A stretch of 64,000 bases of DNA. It comes from Spirosoma endophyticum. Its GTDB lineage: Bacteria; Bacteroidota; Bacteroidia; Cytophagales; Spirosomataceae. A model generated the notes under the pieces. The model saw only the letters and a program-made list of their open reading frames with translations. It was not told where the DNA came from and did no database searches. The stretch spans positions 310,001-374,000 of the forward strand of contig NZ_FOLQ01000003.1 in NCBI RefSeq assembly GCF_900112365.1, in the 5' to 3' direction. Positions 43,929 to 52,014 of this stretch are shown one piece after another. Position numbers and translations under genes: made by a program. Each line of letters opens with the position of its first letter. Positions within the stretch are counted from its first letter, which is position 1.

Positions 43929-45749
43929 TCAAGGTTTTTTCCGTTTCAGGGCTAAATCATGGGCTGTGTCATAGTACGAACGAAGACTGCTCCAGTCGAA
44001 TACTTCAGCAATGCTTTCCACGAAATTGCGTTGCTTGATACGATCACGTTGGGCCATTCTGACGAACCGGAACAGAACGTCGGTTAATTGATCGGCGGCC
44101 TCGTTGAACGATTGCGTCCGGCGGTTAATCACATAAATGCCCCGGTTCTCGTAGTCACGCATGATTTGCATGATGAAATCGCCAAATCCCGACTGATCGC
44201 TGGTTACGGTTGGAATGCCCCGCACAACGCACTCCAGGGGCGTATATCCCCAGGGTTCATAATAGCTCGGGAACACGCCGAGGTGACAACCTCGCACAAA
44301 CTGGCTGTAATCTAAGCCAAATAAAGGATTGGTCGAGGCAATGAAATCAGGATGATAAACGATCTTGACCCGGTCGTACTCATTATTTACCAGATTGGCT
44401 TTCTCAATAAACCGCGTCATATCGTCTTCCTGCACCAGATTGTGGGTGACATAAGGTGGGAGATGCTTGGTTTTCCAGCTTTGCACAGTGCGCCGGAGCC
44501 GGAGCCGCCAGTATTCATCCACAAAATTATTCAAATCAGGCAGTGAAGTAGCCTGCGTATTAGATGCGGCTGCGTGAAATAAGCGATCCCCTACCTGTTT
44601 TTCGATGCTTTCGCAGGTTTCCTGAATTTCGTCGAGTAAGGCCCGCGAGTGAAGGACATCCGGGTTAATGGATGTATAGGGCTGTTTGGTGACCATGAAC
44701 ATCACAATTGTCATGTCCATATTCGCTTCCCGCATCCGGTAGTTCAGGCGAGCGAGGGCTTCGAGGGTAAGATCATACCCTTTATTTGAAAACTCAAACC
44801 GACCCGATGTGAAGAAGTAAAGCGTTTTTTCCAGATCGAAGGAATAGCTCTGAAAAAAGTGCCCCATTACAAATTCATGAATCTTTTGCTTATACTGAAC
44901 GTGTAGATTCTGAAATTCGTGGACGGCCGCAAATCGCGTAACGTTCAAACCATTCGGTAAGACCAGATCAGGATTTCGGCCTAAAAATACCTCGCATTCA
45001 CGAGCCGTTACGTCGCTAACCGTTGTGAAGACGTGCGATTGTAGGGCCGCCAGTCGCTCAATGGTCGCCTGCGTTTCAATATTATAGTGTTGCGCTTCAC
45101 GCTTCCAATCGAAAAAAGGCAATTTACCATAAAATCCTGGTTCATTCTGAGCGAGGTAGCGTCCCAGCATGGTAGCATGGGTTGTAAAAACCGTGGCCAC
45201 TTTAACATTATCACGACGCAAATCGGGTAGTCCAGTACTGGCCATCCATTCGTGGAAGTGGGCTACAAAATCGACTCGTTTAGCATGGCCGTCGGCTAGG
45301 AGTGTTATAAACATACGAACCATCTCACCGAAGGCAATCGTTTGATTGACAAGGTCTTCAACATACAGTGTTGAGAGTTGATGGTTTAGCCAGAGTTGTG
45401 TTTTAATGACGTTGAGTTGATCACTGCCGATGCTGGTAATATCGAATAGCACAACGCGGGGGCGACCCGTAACGAGCCAGTAGCCATACTCAACCCGATA
45501 GCCTAATTGACGCATCTTACGAACCGTTTGCCCGATTTCGGTTTCATCGGATTCGGTAATTGGTTCGAATTCAGCCGCTGATCGTTGCGGAAAATAAGGA
45601 CCCAGTGCTACGTAATTATCGTCCCACTTTTCGACCATTGCTGGTACTTTCGACCGGATAACCGTATATATCCCGCCTACTTGATTACACACCTCCCAGG
45701 CGATTTCGAGAAGGAGCTTCCGCTTCGATGTTGAAAATACCGATTCCAA
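43929..45749 (-). CDS. Glycogen synthase, eukaryote-type (GT3 family)
   Basis: A 606-residue glycosyltransferase resembling the animal and fungal glycogen synthases (GT3), not the bacterial GlgA (GT5). The N-terminus reads LLLEIAWEVCNQVGGIYTVIRSK, followed by FVAHFHEWMASTGL, TTHATMLGRYLA, FTTVSDVTARECEVFLGRNPDLVLPNGLNV, and the C-terminal acceptor-lobe segment GVFPSYYEPWGYTPLECVVRGIPTVTSDQSGFGDF with its catalytic glutamates. The start codon appears to be TTG at 45749, as no ATG precedes the conserved motif. It would use UDP-glucose (or another nucleotide sugar) to build an alpha-glucan. Confidence 0.93.
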   Translation of the reverse strand: MESVFSTSKRKLLLEIAWEVCNQVGGIYTVIRSKVPAMVEKWDDNYVALGPYFPQRSAAEFEPITESDETEIGQTVRKMRQLGYRVEYGYWLVTGRPRVVLFDITSIGSDQLNVIKTQLWLNHQLSTLYVEDLVNQTIAFGEMVRMFITLLADGHAKRVDFVAHFHEWMASTGLPDLRRDNVKVATVFTTHATMLGRYLAQNEPGFYGKLPFFDWKREAQHYNIETQATIERLAALQSHVFTTVSDVTARECEVFLGRNPDLVLPNGLNVTRFAAVHEFQNLHVQYKQKIHEFVMGHFFQSYSFDLEKTLYFFTSGRFEFSNKGYDLTLEALARLNYRMREANMDMTIVMFMVTKQPYTSINPDVLHSRALLDEIQETCESIEKQVGDRLFHAAASNTQATSLPDLNNFVDEYWRLRLRRTVQSWKTKHLPPYVTHNLVQEDDMTRFIEKANLVNNEYDRVKIVYHPDFIASTNPLFGLDYSQFVRGCHLGVFPSYYEPWGYTPLECVVRGIPTVTSDQSGFGDFIMQIMRDYENRGIYVINRRTQSFNEAADQLTDVLFRFVRMAQRDRIKQRNFVESIAEVFDWSSLRSYYDTAHDLALKRKKP

Positions 45750-45783
45750 TGTAGTTGTGGTTTTTTTTGAGTTCTTGTATGCG

Positions 45784-45828
45784 TAGTGTTTCTAATTATA
45801 CCGCCTTTGTAGGGCAATTAAACACTAT
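45784..45828 (-). terminator. Imperfect hairpin after the asparaginase gene
   Basis: TAGTGTTT near 45784 pairs with AAACACTA near 45821, with AATT/AATT and GCC/GGC pairs inside. It lies just after the asparaginase-type gene on the minus strand and before the glycogen synthase start. Confidence 0.55.
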
Positions 45829-45850
45829 AAACAATAAAAGAAAAACTTGT

Positions 45851-46828
45851 TTATTTCAAATAAGACTTTGCGTCCGTTACCTGCGTTTTTTTATTTTGTG
45901 ACAAGGTGTAGCTGAAGCCGGGCTGAATACTAAAGGCACCATGTTCACCCTTTTTGTTTATGGCTACAAAACCAACTTGTATATCCTTGAAGTCCTGCTT
46001 TTTAACAATACGCAGGGCTGCTTCCTCACAAGCTTGCTGAGGAGTTCGTCCCTGGCGCATTAGCTCGACCACCAGAAATGAGCCACAGGTACGCATGACC
46101 AATTCGCCCAGACCTGTAGCACAAGCCCCACCAATTTCATTGTCGACAAACAAACCCGCACCAATAATCGGCGAATCACCTACCCGGCCACGCATCTTGT
46201 AGGCCAGCCCGCTTGTTGTGCAGGCTCCCGAAATATTGCCCACGCTATCAATGGCCAGCATGCCTATGGTATCGTGACGTTCAATATTCACTATGGGCTT
46301 ATATTGGGCTGTTTTAAGCCATTCGCGCCATTCCTTTTCTGCCTTTTTAGTAAGTAGATTTTCTTTCTTAAACCCCTGAGATAACGCAAAGTTTAGCGCA
46401 CCTTCGCCACTGAGCATCACATGGGGCGTTTTTTCCATGACGGCCCGTGCCACAGAGATAGGATGCATGATATGTTCCAGAAACGTCACGGAGCCCGCAT
46501 TTCCTTTGTCATCCATAATACAGGCATCGAGTGTTACGTGTCCATCCCGATCCGGGCGACCACCATAGCCAACGGTCATATCATCAGGATCTGCTTCGGG
46601 AATACGAACCCCTGCTTCAACGGCATCTAACGCCCTACCACCGCGTTCCAGCACGACTTGTGCTGCCTCTGTGGCTTTAACCCGATCCCAGGTCGCAATG
46701 GCCAAGGGTCTAACTACCAGAGAGCTAGCCTTTGTGTGGCTACCAACTGATTTAAAGGCGCTAAATGATAAGGAAGGTAGTAGCCCTGCCAGTGAGCTAA
46801 GGGTTAGAAAACGGCGTCGATTAACCAT
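45851..46828 (-). CDS. N4-(beta-N-acetylglucosaminyl)-L-asparaginase (glycosylasparaginase)
   Basis: A 325-residue Ntn hydrolase precursor. A Tat-like signal is visible (VNRRRFLTLSSLAGLLPSLSFSAF). The family segments are IATWDRVKATEAAQVVLERGGRALDAVEAGV and GYGGRPDRDGHVTLDACIMD; the autoprocessing site is HD|T in RHDTIGMLAID, with Thr187 as nucleophile, followed by GACTTSGLAYKMRGRVGDSPIIGAGLFVDNEIGGACATGLGE. Relatives cleave GlcNAc from asparagine during glycoprotein breakdown. The ATG at 46828 begins the Tat motif; the longer frame adds an unrelated N-terminus. Confidence 0.94.
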   Translation of the reverse strand: MVNRRRFLTLSSLAGLLPSLSFSAFKSVGSHTKASSLVVRPLAIATWDRVKATEAAQVVLERGGRALDAVEAGVRIPEADPDDMTVGYGGRPDRDGHVTLDACIMDDKGNAGSVTFLEHIMHPISVARAVMEKTPHVMLSGEGALNFALSQGFKKENLLTKKAEKEWREWLKTAQYKPIVNIERHDTIGMLAIDSVGNISGACTTSGLAYKMRGRVGDSPIIGAGLFVDNEIGGACATGLGELVMRTCGSFLVVELMRQGRTPQQACEEAALRIVKKQDFKDIQVGFVAINKKGEHGAFSIQPGFSYTLSQNKKTQVTDAKSYLK

Positions 46829-47204
46829 AGGTAGGTGGGTTGTGGCCCAAAATAAAGGAATAAACAGTTGGCATTTACTACTTTTGGGCGATTTCTTCAA
46901 AACCCTATATGCCGGTTCCTGCCAAACATATGCTGCTCATGGATGGTCCTGATGATAGGGCCTGATTTATCTTGCTACGTAGCAGTTGTTCCATTCCATC
47001 ATGGTTTGAATAGTATCTGTAATGGTGAGTGTGAGTACACCAGTACGATTTCTTATGTGATCGGCAAAGGAGCAGAGAGAAATGACTTACCTAAGCTTTT
47101 GGAATTAGTCGTCAGTAACTGCGTGTTTATTTCAGGAAACCGGCTGATCGTGTTGTAGTGGGGGTAGAAATCCGCTAGCTGGATACTAGTTTAAATAACT
47201 TAGG
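46829..47204. other. 376-bp gap without a convincing gene
   Basis: No confident gene. A TACTTTTG (-7-like) word occurs on the plus strand at 46879-46886, without a good -33, ahead of a 96-codon open frame (46868-47158) that starts with TTG. Its last 45 residues (around VIGKGAERNDLPKLLELVVSN) read like a protein fragment, so a decayed gene is possible, but I cannot name a family. No clear terminator or repeat is seen. Confidence 0.4.
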
Positions 47205-47945
47205 CTAGTGGGTTTTCCCCTGCACTACCGAAATAATTGCTCGAATCTTTGCCTCATCAGTCTCAATGTGCTCATATTCGCCGGGTAAACTTGACGCCAT
47301 GGATACCGACGGTTGACGATATATCATCTGGCTATCTTCTTTTGTACCACCACTCAGATGAAGCGCATCAACGCCCGCGTCAATAAATAAGGGAGCGTTT
47401 TGGGCATTTACGCCTGCACCTGCCATAATTTCGATACGTCCGGCTGCGGCTTCTGTCAACTGTTTTAATATAGATATTCCCGCTTCGGCAGTTTGATGCT
47501 GGCCGGACGTCAGCATCCTGACAGCTCCTGTACGTATGATTGCTTCCAACGCTTCCAACGGATCACGTGTCATGTCGAAGGCGCGGTGGAACGTAACGGG
47601 TAGCGGTCTGGCTACGTCAATAAGATATCGGGTCTGGGCTTCATCGATGGTGCCGTCAGTTTGTAATACGCCCAGCACAATCCCATCGGCGCCCACTGAT
47701 TTTGCTGTCAAAATATCGGCTTTCATGACAGCTAGTTCGGTTTCGGAATAGATAAAATCCCCCCCACGCGGTCGAATCATAACATAAAACGGAATTGCCA
47801 GGTGCTGGCGAGCTAATTGAATCAAACCCGCGCTTGGCGTAGTGCCCCCTTCGGCCAGGCCACCGCACAACTCAATTCGCCCGGCTCCTGCCCGTTGAGC
47901 CGTTAGACACGATTCAAGCGAATAGGCACATACTTCAACAATCAT
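47205..47945 (-). CDS. cutC: CutC family protein
   Basis: A 246-residue TIM-barrel protein of the CutC family, named for copper homeostasis in E. coli, though the direct function is debated. The N-terminus IVEVCAYSLESCLTAQRAGAGRIELCGGLAEGGTTPSAGLI, the middle FYVMIRPRGGDFIYS and GADGIVLGVLQTDGTID, and TFHRAFDMTRDPLEALEAII are diagnostic. The ATG at 47945 is chosen because the conserved strand starts there; the 34-residue in-frame extension lies in AT-rich intergenic sequence. Confidence 0.95.
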   Translation of the reverse strand: MIVEVCAYSLESCLTAQRAGAGRIELCGGLAEGGTTPSAGLIQLARQHLAIPFYVMIRPRGGDFIYSETELAVMKADILTAKSVGADGIVLGVLQTDGTIDEAQTRYLIDVARPLPVTFHRAFDMTRDPLEALEAIIRTGAVRMLTSGQHQTAEAGISILKQLTEAAAGRIEIMAGAGVNAQNAPLFIDAGVDALHLSGGTKEDSQMIYRQPSVSMASSLPGEYEHIETDEAKIRAIISVVQGKTH

Positions 47946-48124
47946 GAGCAGATAATAAGGGGGGTGAAAATGGGAAATTAGACGTAGTGCGAAATAAACA
48001 GACGCATGGATAAGTTTTGTATCTAAAAATTTATTTAATTGAAACAAACAAACGCCGTTACAGTACGTTAATGGCCTAAATCCCCGGAGAATAAAGGCTG
48101 AGAAACATTTTTGCGAAAAATAGC

Positions 48125-48152
48125 TTGGATATTAACTGTTTTTTTACTTTTG
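48125..48152 (+). promoter_or_regulatory. Promoter of the small acidic protein gene
   Basis: TTG at 48125-48127 and TACTTTTG at 48145-48152 are spaced by 17 bases and match the Bacteroidota consensus. Transcription would begin about 37 bases before the ATG. Confidence 0.7.
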
Positions 48153-48195
48153 CACCCTCATTGGAAATAGAGTCATTAAAATACGGAACACAACT

Positions 48196-48417
48196 ATGTA
48201 CTGGACACTCGAACTAGCATCCTATCTGGAAGATGCTCCCTGGCCCGCAACCAAAGACGAACTGATTGACTATTCAATTCGCTCTGGTGCCCCACTTGAA
48301 GTTGTAGAGAACCTACAGGAACTCGAAGATGACGGTCAACCTTATGAAAGCATTGAAGAAATCTGGCCGGATTACCCAACCAAAGATGATTTCTTTTTCA
48401 ACGAAGACGAATATTAA
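48196..48417 (+). CDS. Small acidic DUF2795-like protein
   Basis: A 73-residue acidic protein (MYWTLELASYLEDAPWPATKDELIDYSIRSGAPLEVVENLQELEDDGQPYESIEEIWPDYPTKDDFFFNEDEY). The layout resembles DUF2795 proteins, which are short and widespread in Bacteroidota, of unknown function. A good promoter and a strong terminator make it a highly expressed single-gene unit by appearance. No membrane segment or metal motif is present. Confidence 0.88.
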   Translation: MYWTLELASYLEDAPWPATKDELIDYSIRSGAPLEVVENLQELEDDGQPYESIEEIWPDYPTKDDFFFNEDEY

Positions 48418-48437
48418 GAACCAGGGAATTCCCCACA

Positions 48438-48478
48438 AAAAAAGGCGTGATCCAAAACCATCGGATTACGCCTTTTTT
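48438..48478. terminator. Bidirectional terminator
   Basis: AAAAAAGGCGTGATCC (48438-48453) pairs with GGATTACGCCTTTTTT (48463-48478) with one G-T pair. A-runs and T-runs on both sides suit termination of both the small acidic gene and the convergent crtZ. Confidence 0.92.
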
Positions 48479-48495
48479 GCTTAATACAAGCTTGA

Positions 48496-48981
48496 TTATG
48501 TCGTTGCCTTAGACTTGCTTTCAGTCGCTGGGTTCTTCATTGGTTTATCGTATCTCTTAGGCGCGTATAGAAAGCCAAATGCCTGCGCACCTTCTTTAGA
48601 ATGGACCTTATGGTGGACGTAGTGCGCCCGCATAATACGCTGCATGTACCGGCCAGTCGTGTCAATTTTGACTTTCACACGCCGGTGAACAATAATGTCG
48701 TGGAATATAAAGTAGAAGAGGCCGTAGAGCGTTACGCCCGCGCCAATCCAGGTCAGAAAGTCTAATTCAGGATAAGCAACCCCCGTACCAATCAGCCCGA
48801 TGGCCGTTGCTGCGAACACTACCGCAAATAAATCGTTAAGTTCAAAAAAACCTTTGTGGTGATTATGATGGTCGCGGTGCCAGCTCCACAAAAAACCATG
48901 CATGACGTACTTGTGCGTAAACCACGCCACGCCTTCCATAAAGAGGAAAGTCCCTACAACTAAAACAACGTTTACCAGCAT
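48496..48981 (-). CDS. crtZ: Beta-carotene hydroxylase (CrtZ-like)
   Basis: A 161-residue membrane di-iron hydroxylase of the fatty-acid-hydroxylase superfamily. The histidine boxes are HKYVMH, HRDHHNHH, HDIIVHRR and HYVHHKVHSK, the full CrtZ set. Hydroxylation of beta-carotene to zeaxanthin-type pigments fits the coloured colonies of many Cytophagales. No other carotenoid gene is nearby. It is convergent with the small acidic gene. Confidence 0.93.
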   Translation of the reverse strand: MLVNVVLVVGTFLFMEGVAWFTHKYVMHGFLWSWHRDHHNHHKGFFELNDLFAVVFAATAIGLIGTGVAYPELDFLTWIGAGVTLYGLFYFIFHDIIVHRRVKVKIDTTGRYMQRIMRAHYVHHKVHSKEGAQAFGFLYAPKRYDKPMKNPATESKSKATT

Positions 48982-49136
48982 TTTTGCGTTTCTAATAGGA
49001 GTACAGTAGTAAATAGGCTAGCTAATCTAACCCTATCACCAACTACTCAATACATATCCATTAACGGTTTAGCGAACCGAAAAGTTGAGGTCATTTTACC
49101 GACTTTTCACGTTTACGAGAGGAAGCTGACCGAATA

Positions 49137-49168
49137 CTTGCAAGATTGTGGGAAAGCTGTATCTTTAT
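49137..49168 (+). promoter_or_regulatory. Candidate promoter of the AlbA_2-domain gene
   Basis: TTG at 49137-49139 and TATCTTTA at 49161-49168 (one mismatch to TAnnTTTG) are spaced by 21 bases. The GTG at 49148 would lie inside the promoter, so the ATGs at 49190 or 49205 are better starts. Confidence 0.4.
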
Positions 49169-49189
49169 CCCAATTCGGTACTCAACCAG

Positions 49190-49858
49190 ATGACCCCATC
49201 GGTTATGGACTATCAAGCACTCAAAAACCTGGTGAAACGGGGAGAGGGTAGCAATTTAGAGTTCAAGCTGAAAACAAATCATCCCGAGAAAATCATTCGG
49301 GGCGTGGTTGCCTTCGCTAATACAAACGGCGGCATCATGCTTATCGGCGTCGGCGACGACAAGAAGATTCCGGGATTGAAATACGCCGATGAGGACGAAT
49401 ACCTGCTCGTCCGGGCGATTAATAAATTTTGTTTTCCGCGAATTTCGTACACGATCGATCGTGTGCAACTCTACGACGAGCGCGAAGTGCTTGTTATTCG
49501 GGTGCCTCGAAGCCCCACTCGTCCGCACTACATTATTCCCGATCCGGATAATCCCGACGACAAAAAAGCGTACGTACGAGTCGGTGATAAATCGGTGCAG
49601 GCCAGCCGTGAAGTTCGGGAGATCCTCAAAGGTGAACAGGCGGATCGCGACATTCGGTTTAACTACGGCGAGAAAGAGCATAAGCTCATGCAGCACCTCG
49701 GCGAACACAATAGCATTACGGTCGATCTATTCGCATCCATCGCAGGCGTATCCCGGCGGATTGCCTCCAGAACGCTCGTGCTGCTGGTGCTGGCGAATGT
49801 GCTGGAGATTCACCCCAGCGACGTAGTAGACCAATATACACCGCGTGCGGTGCAGTGA
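49190..49858 (+). CDS. AlbA_2/Schlafen-type DNA- or ATP-binding domain protein
   Basis: A 222-residue protein (start at 49190, or 217 residues from 49205). It carries the AlbA_2 domain (LVKRGEGSNLEFKLKTNHPEKIIRGVVAFANTNGGIMLIGVGDDKKIPGL ... YVRVGDKSVQAS), followed by a winged-helix-like region (LMQHLGEHNSITVDLFASIAGVSRRIASRTLVLLVLANVLEIHPSD). Such proteins can be transcription regulators or parts of defence or stress systems. Here it stands alone between crtZ and an OPT transporter, with no defence partner seen. It may control the transporter, but that is inference. Confidence 0.85.
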   Translation: MTPSVMDYQALKNLVKRGEGSNLEFKLKTNHPEKIIRGVVAFANTNGGIMLIGVGDDKKIPGLKYADEDEYLLVRAINKFCFPRISYTIDRVQLYDEREVLVIRVPRSPTRPHYIIPDPDNPDDKKAYVRVGDKSVQASREVREILKGEQADRDIRFNYGEKEHKLMQHLGEHNSITVDLFASIAGVSRRIASRTLVLLVLANVLEIHPSDVVDQYTPRAVQ

Positions 49859-49897
49859 TTTTTTGAAAAAGTACCGTAAATGTTGGGAAAGTCTTAC

Positions 49898-49928
49898 TTT
49901 GGTATGCTTACGAGTAAAGCATACCAAA
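49898..49928. promoter_or_regulatory. 12-bp perfect palindrome before the OPT transporter
   Basis: TTTGGTATGCTT (49898-49909) and AAGCATACCAAA (49917-49928) are exact reverse complements with a 7-base centre, 10 bases before the start codon. A TACTTTG promoter-like word at 49895-49901 overlaps the left arm, so this could be an operator over the transcription start or an RNA hairpin that controls translation. Confidence 0.6.
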
Positions 49929-49938
49929 ACAGACGACC

Positions 49939-52005
49939 ATGACCCAGCCCGTACCGACGCATAAACCCTTCGTCCCCGCCACAGAATCGCCCGCTGAGTT
50001 TACGCTCAAAGCTATTATTACCGGTGCGGTCTTCGGTGTATTATTTGGGGCGGCAACGGTCTATTTATCCCTCAAGGCCGGGCTGTCGGTATCCGCTTCC
50101 ATTCCCATCGCGGTCCTGGCCATTTCGCTTGGTCGGCGATTTCTAAACACGACCATTCTCGAAAACAACATTATCCAGACAACTGGCTCGGCGGGGGAGA
50201 GCATTGCGTCGGGCGTGGTCTTCACGATGCCGGGTTTTTTATTTCTGACAAATGGTTCTGGCGCTGATTTCTTCAACTACTGGACTATTCTGACGCTGGC
50301 AATTCTAGGCGGCCTGATTGGTACGCTGATGATGATTCCACTACGTCGGTCGCTGATTGTGCAGGAACATGGTACGTTGCCGTATCCGGAAGGTACTGCC
50401 TGCGCGTCGGTGCTGATTGCGGGCGAAAAAGGTGGTGATTTTGCCAAAACGGCTTATCAGGGTCTGGGTGCGGCTTTGCTGTACGCGGTATTGCAGAAGG
50501 TATTACACGTAATTGCTGAAGTGCCGGTTTGGGCGACAAAACAATCGAATCGCTATTTCCCATCGGCACAGGTTGCGGGCGAAATTACTCCGGAGTACCT
50601 GGGCGTTGGGTATATCATCGGCTTCCGGATTTCAGCGGTATTGGTCGGTGGCGGGATTCTGGCCTGGTTGGGGCTGATTCCTTTACTGGCATCTGTCGTG
50701 CCGGGCGATACCATTGCCTTACAGCTTCAGAAACTTGGTTATCTTGATGATCTACAAAAAGTGGGCGGACCAGGCGGCTGGAACCCCGCTACGCATACGT
50801 TTGCTGATACAGCTGCAGCTATCTATCGAGCTTATATCCGGCAAATTGGCGCGGGAGCGGTAACGGCAGGTGGTTTTATGACGCTGATAAAAACCATTCC
50901 AACGATAGTTTCATCGTTTAAACAAAGCTTTACCAAATCATCTGTCAGCGCGATGGAAACCGAAGAAGCGTTGAGCGAAAGCAATCGTACACCCCGTACT
51001 GAACAGGATCTGAGTGTACGTATCGTTATTATTGGCAGTATTGTCCTAACGGCCCTGATGGTGGTACTTCCGCAAATTCCCGGCGACTCAATTCTAACCA
51101 AGTTGCTGATTGCCATACTCGTCATTGTCTTTGGTTTCTTTTTCGTTACCGTCGCCAGTCGTATTGTAGGCCTGATAGGATCGAGTTCGTCGCCGGTGTC
51201 GGGCATGACCATTGCTACGATCATGGGAACATCGCTTGTTTTTATTGGCTTCGGCCTGACAGGAAAAGTGTATGAACCAGCGGTTCTGGTAGTGGGCAGC
51301 ATGATTTGCGTGGCGGCTGCTAATGCGGGCGGTACGTCGCAGGATCTTAAAACGGGTTATCTGGTTGGCGCTACGCCCAAATATCAGCAGATGGCGCTGT
51401 TTATTGGTGTTATTGTATCCTCGTTGGTCGTTGGAGCAACCGTGAAAATCCTGGACACACCCACCCCTGATTTACTGGCGCAGGGAATAACCCATGCCAT
51501 TGGCTCCGATAAATTTCCGGCTCCGCAGGGAACACTCATGGCTACGCTTATTAAAGGTTTATTGTCGTTCAATCTCGATTGGCAATTTGTGTTGGTGGGC
51601 GCTTTTATTGCCTTTGTCTTTGAGCTGGTTGGTGTTAGTGCGCTGGCATTTGCCGTAGGACTTTATCTACCTCTTTCCACTACGTTGCCCATTTTCGCGG
51701 GCGGCCTTGTCAAGTATATTGTTGACTGGAACGCCAAGCGCAAGGGAACCGTCGAAGAAGATGCGGATTTAGGAAAAGGTAACCTTTTTGCAACGGGGTT
51801 GGTAGCGGGTGGTGCGCTAGCGGGCGTCGCCGTGGCCTTGCTTTCCGTAAATGATTCGATTTATAATGGGCTGGCGTCACTGACGCTGGAGCCCGCACTG
51901 GCCGGTTCGCTGGGCGAAGGGGGGTATATGCTACTGGGTGCCTTGGCTTTTGCGGGGCTGGCGGGTTTGTTGTGGAGAATAGCGGAGGGAAGACAGAATT
52001 CGTAA
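49939..52005 (+). CDS. OPT-family oligopeptide or metal-chelate transporter
   Basis: A 688-residue polytopic membrane protein of the OPT family (oligopeptide/iron-siderophore transporters). Family segments include EFTLKAIITGAVFGVLFGAATVYLSLKAGLSVSASIPIAVLAISLGR, ENNIIQTTGSAGESIASGVVFTMPGFLF, GTLPYPEGTACASVLIAGEKGGD, and SSSPVSGMTIATIMGTSLVFIG. About 15 membrane helices are predicted by eye. Bacterial members are proton-coupled and take up peptides or metal-chelate complexes; the substrate is unknown. The downstream peptidase is convergent, so they are not one operon. Confidence 0.94.
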   Translation: MTQPVPTHKPFVPATESPAEFTLKAIITGAVFGVLFGAATVYLSLKAGLSVSASIPIAVLAISLGRRFLNTTILENNIIQTTGSAGESIASGVVFTMPGFLFLTNGSGADFFNYWTILTLAILGGLIGTLMMIPLRRSLIVQEHGTLPYPEGTACASVLIAGEKGGDFAKTAYQGLGAALLYAVLQKVLHVIAEVPVWATKQSNRYFPSAQVAGEITPEYLGVGYIIGFRISAVLVGGGILAWLGLIPLLASVVPGDTIALQLQKLGYLDDLQKVGGPGGWNPATHTFADTAAAIYRAYIRQIGAGAVTAGGFMTLIKTIPTIVSSFKQSFTKSSVSAMETEEALSESNRTPRTEQDLSVRIVIIGSIVLTALMVVLPQIPGDSILTKLLIAILVIVFGFFFVTVASRIVGLIGSSSSPVSGMTIATIMGTSLVFIGFGLTGKVYEPAVLVVGSMICVAAANAGGTSQDLKTGYLVGATPKYQQMALFIGVIVSSLVVGATVKILDTPTPDLLAQGITHAIGSDKFPAPQGTLMATLIKGLLSFNLDWQFVLVGAFIAFVFELVGVSALAFAVGLYLPLSTTLPIFAGGLVKYIVDWNAKRKGTVEEDADLGKGNLFATGLVAGGALAGVAVALLSVNDSIYNGLASLTLEPALAGSLGEGGYMLLGALAFAGLAGLLWRIAEGRQNS

Positions 52006-52014
52006 CAGGCTTGC

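Noticed and set aside
46868-47158. 96-codon plus-strand frame in the gap before cutC
   Set aside because: TTG start, no recognisable family, poor promoter; kept only as a possible remnant in the gap entry.
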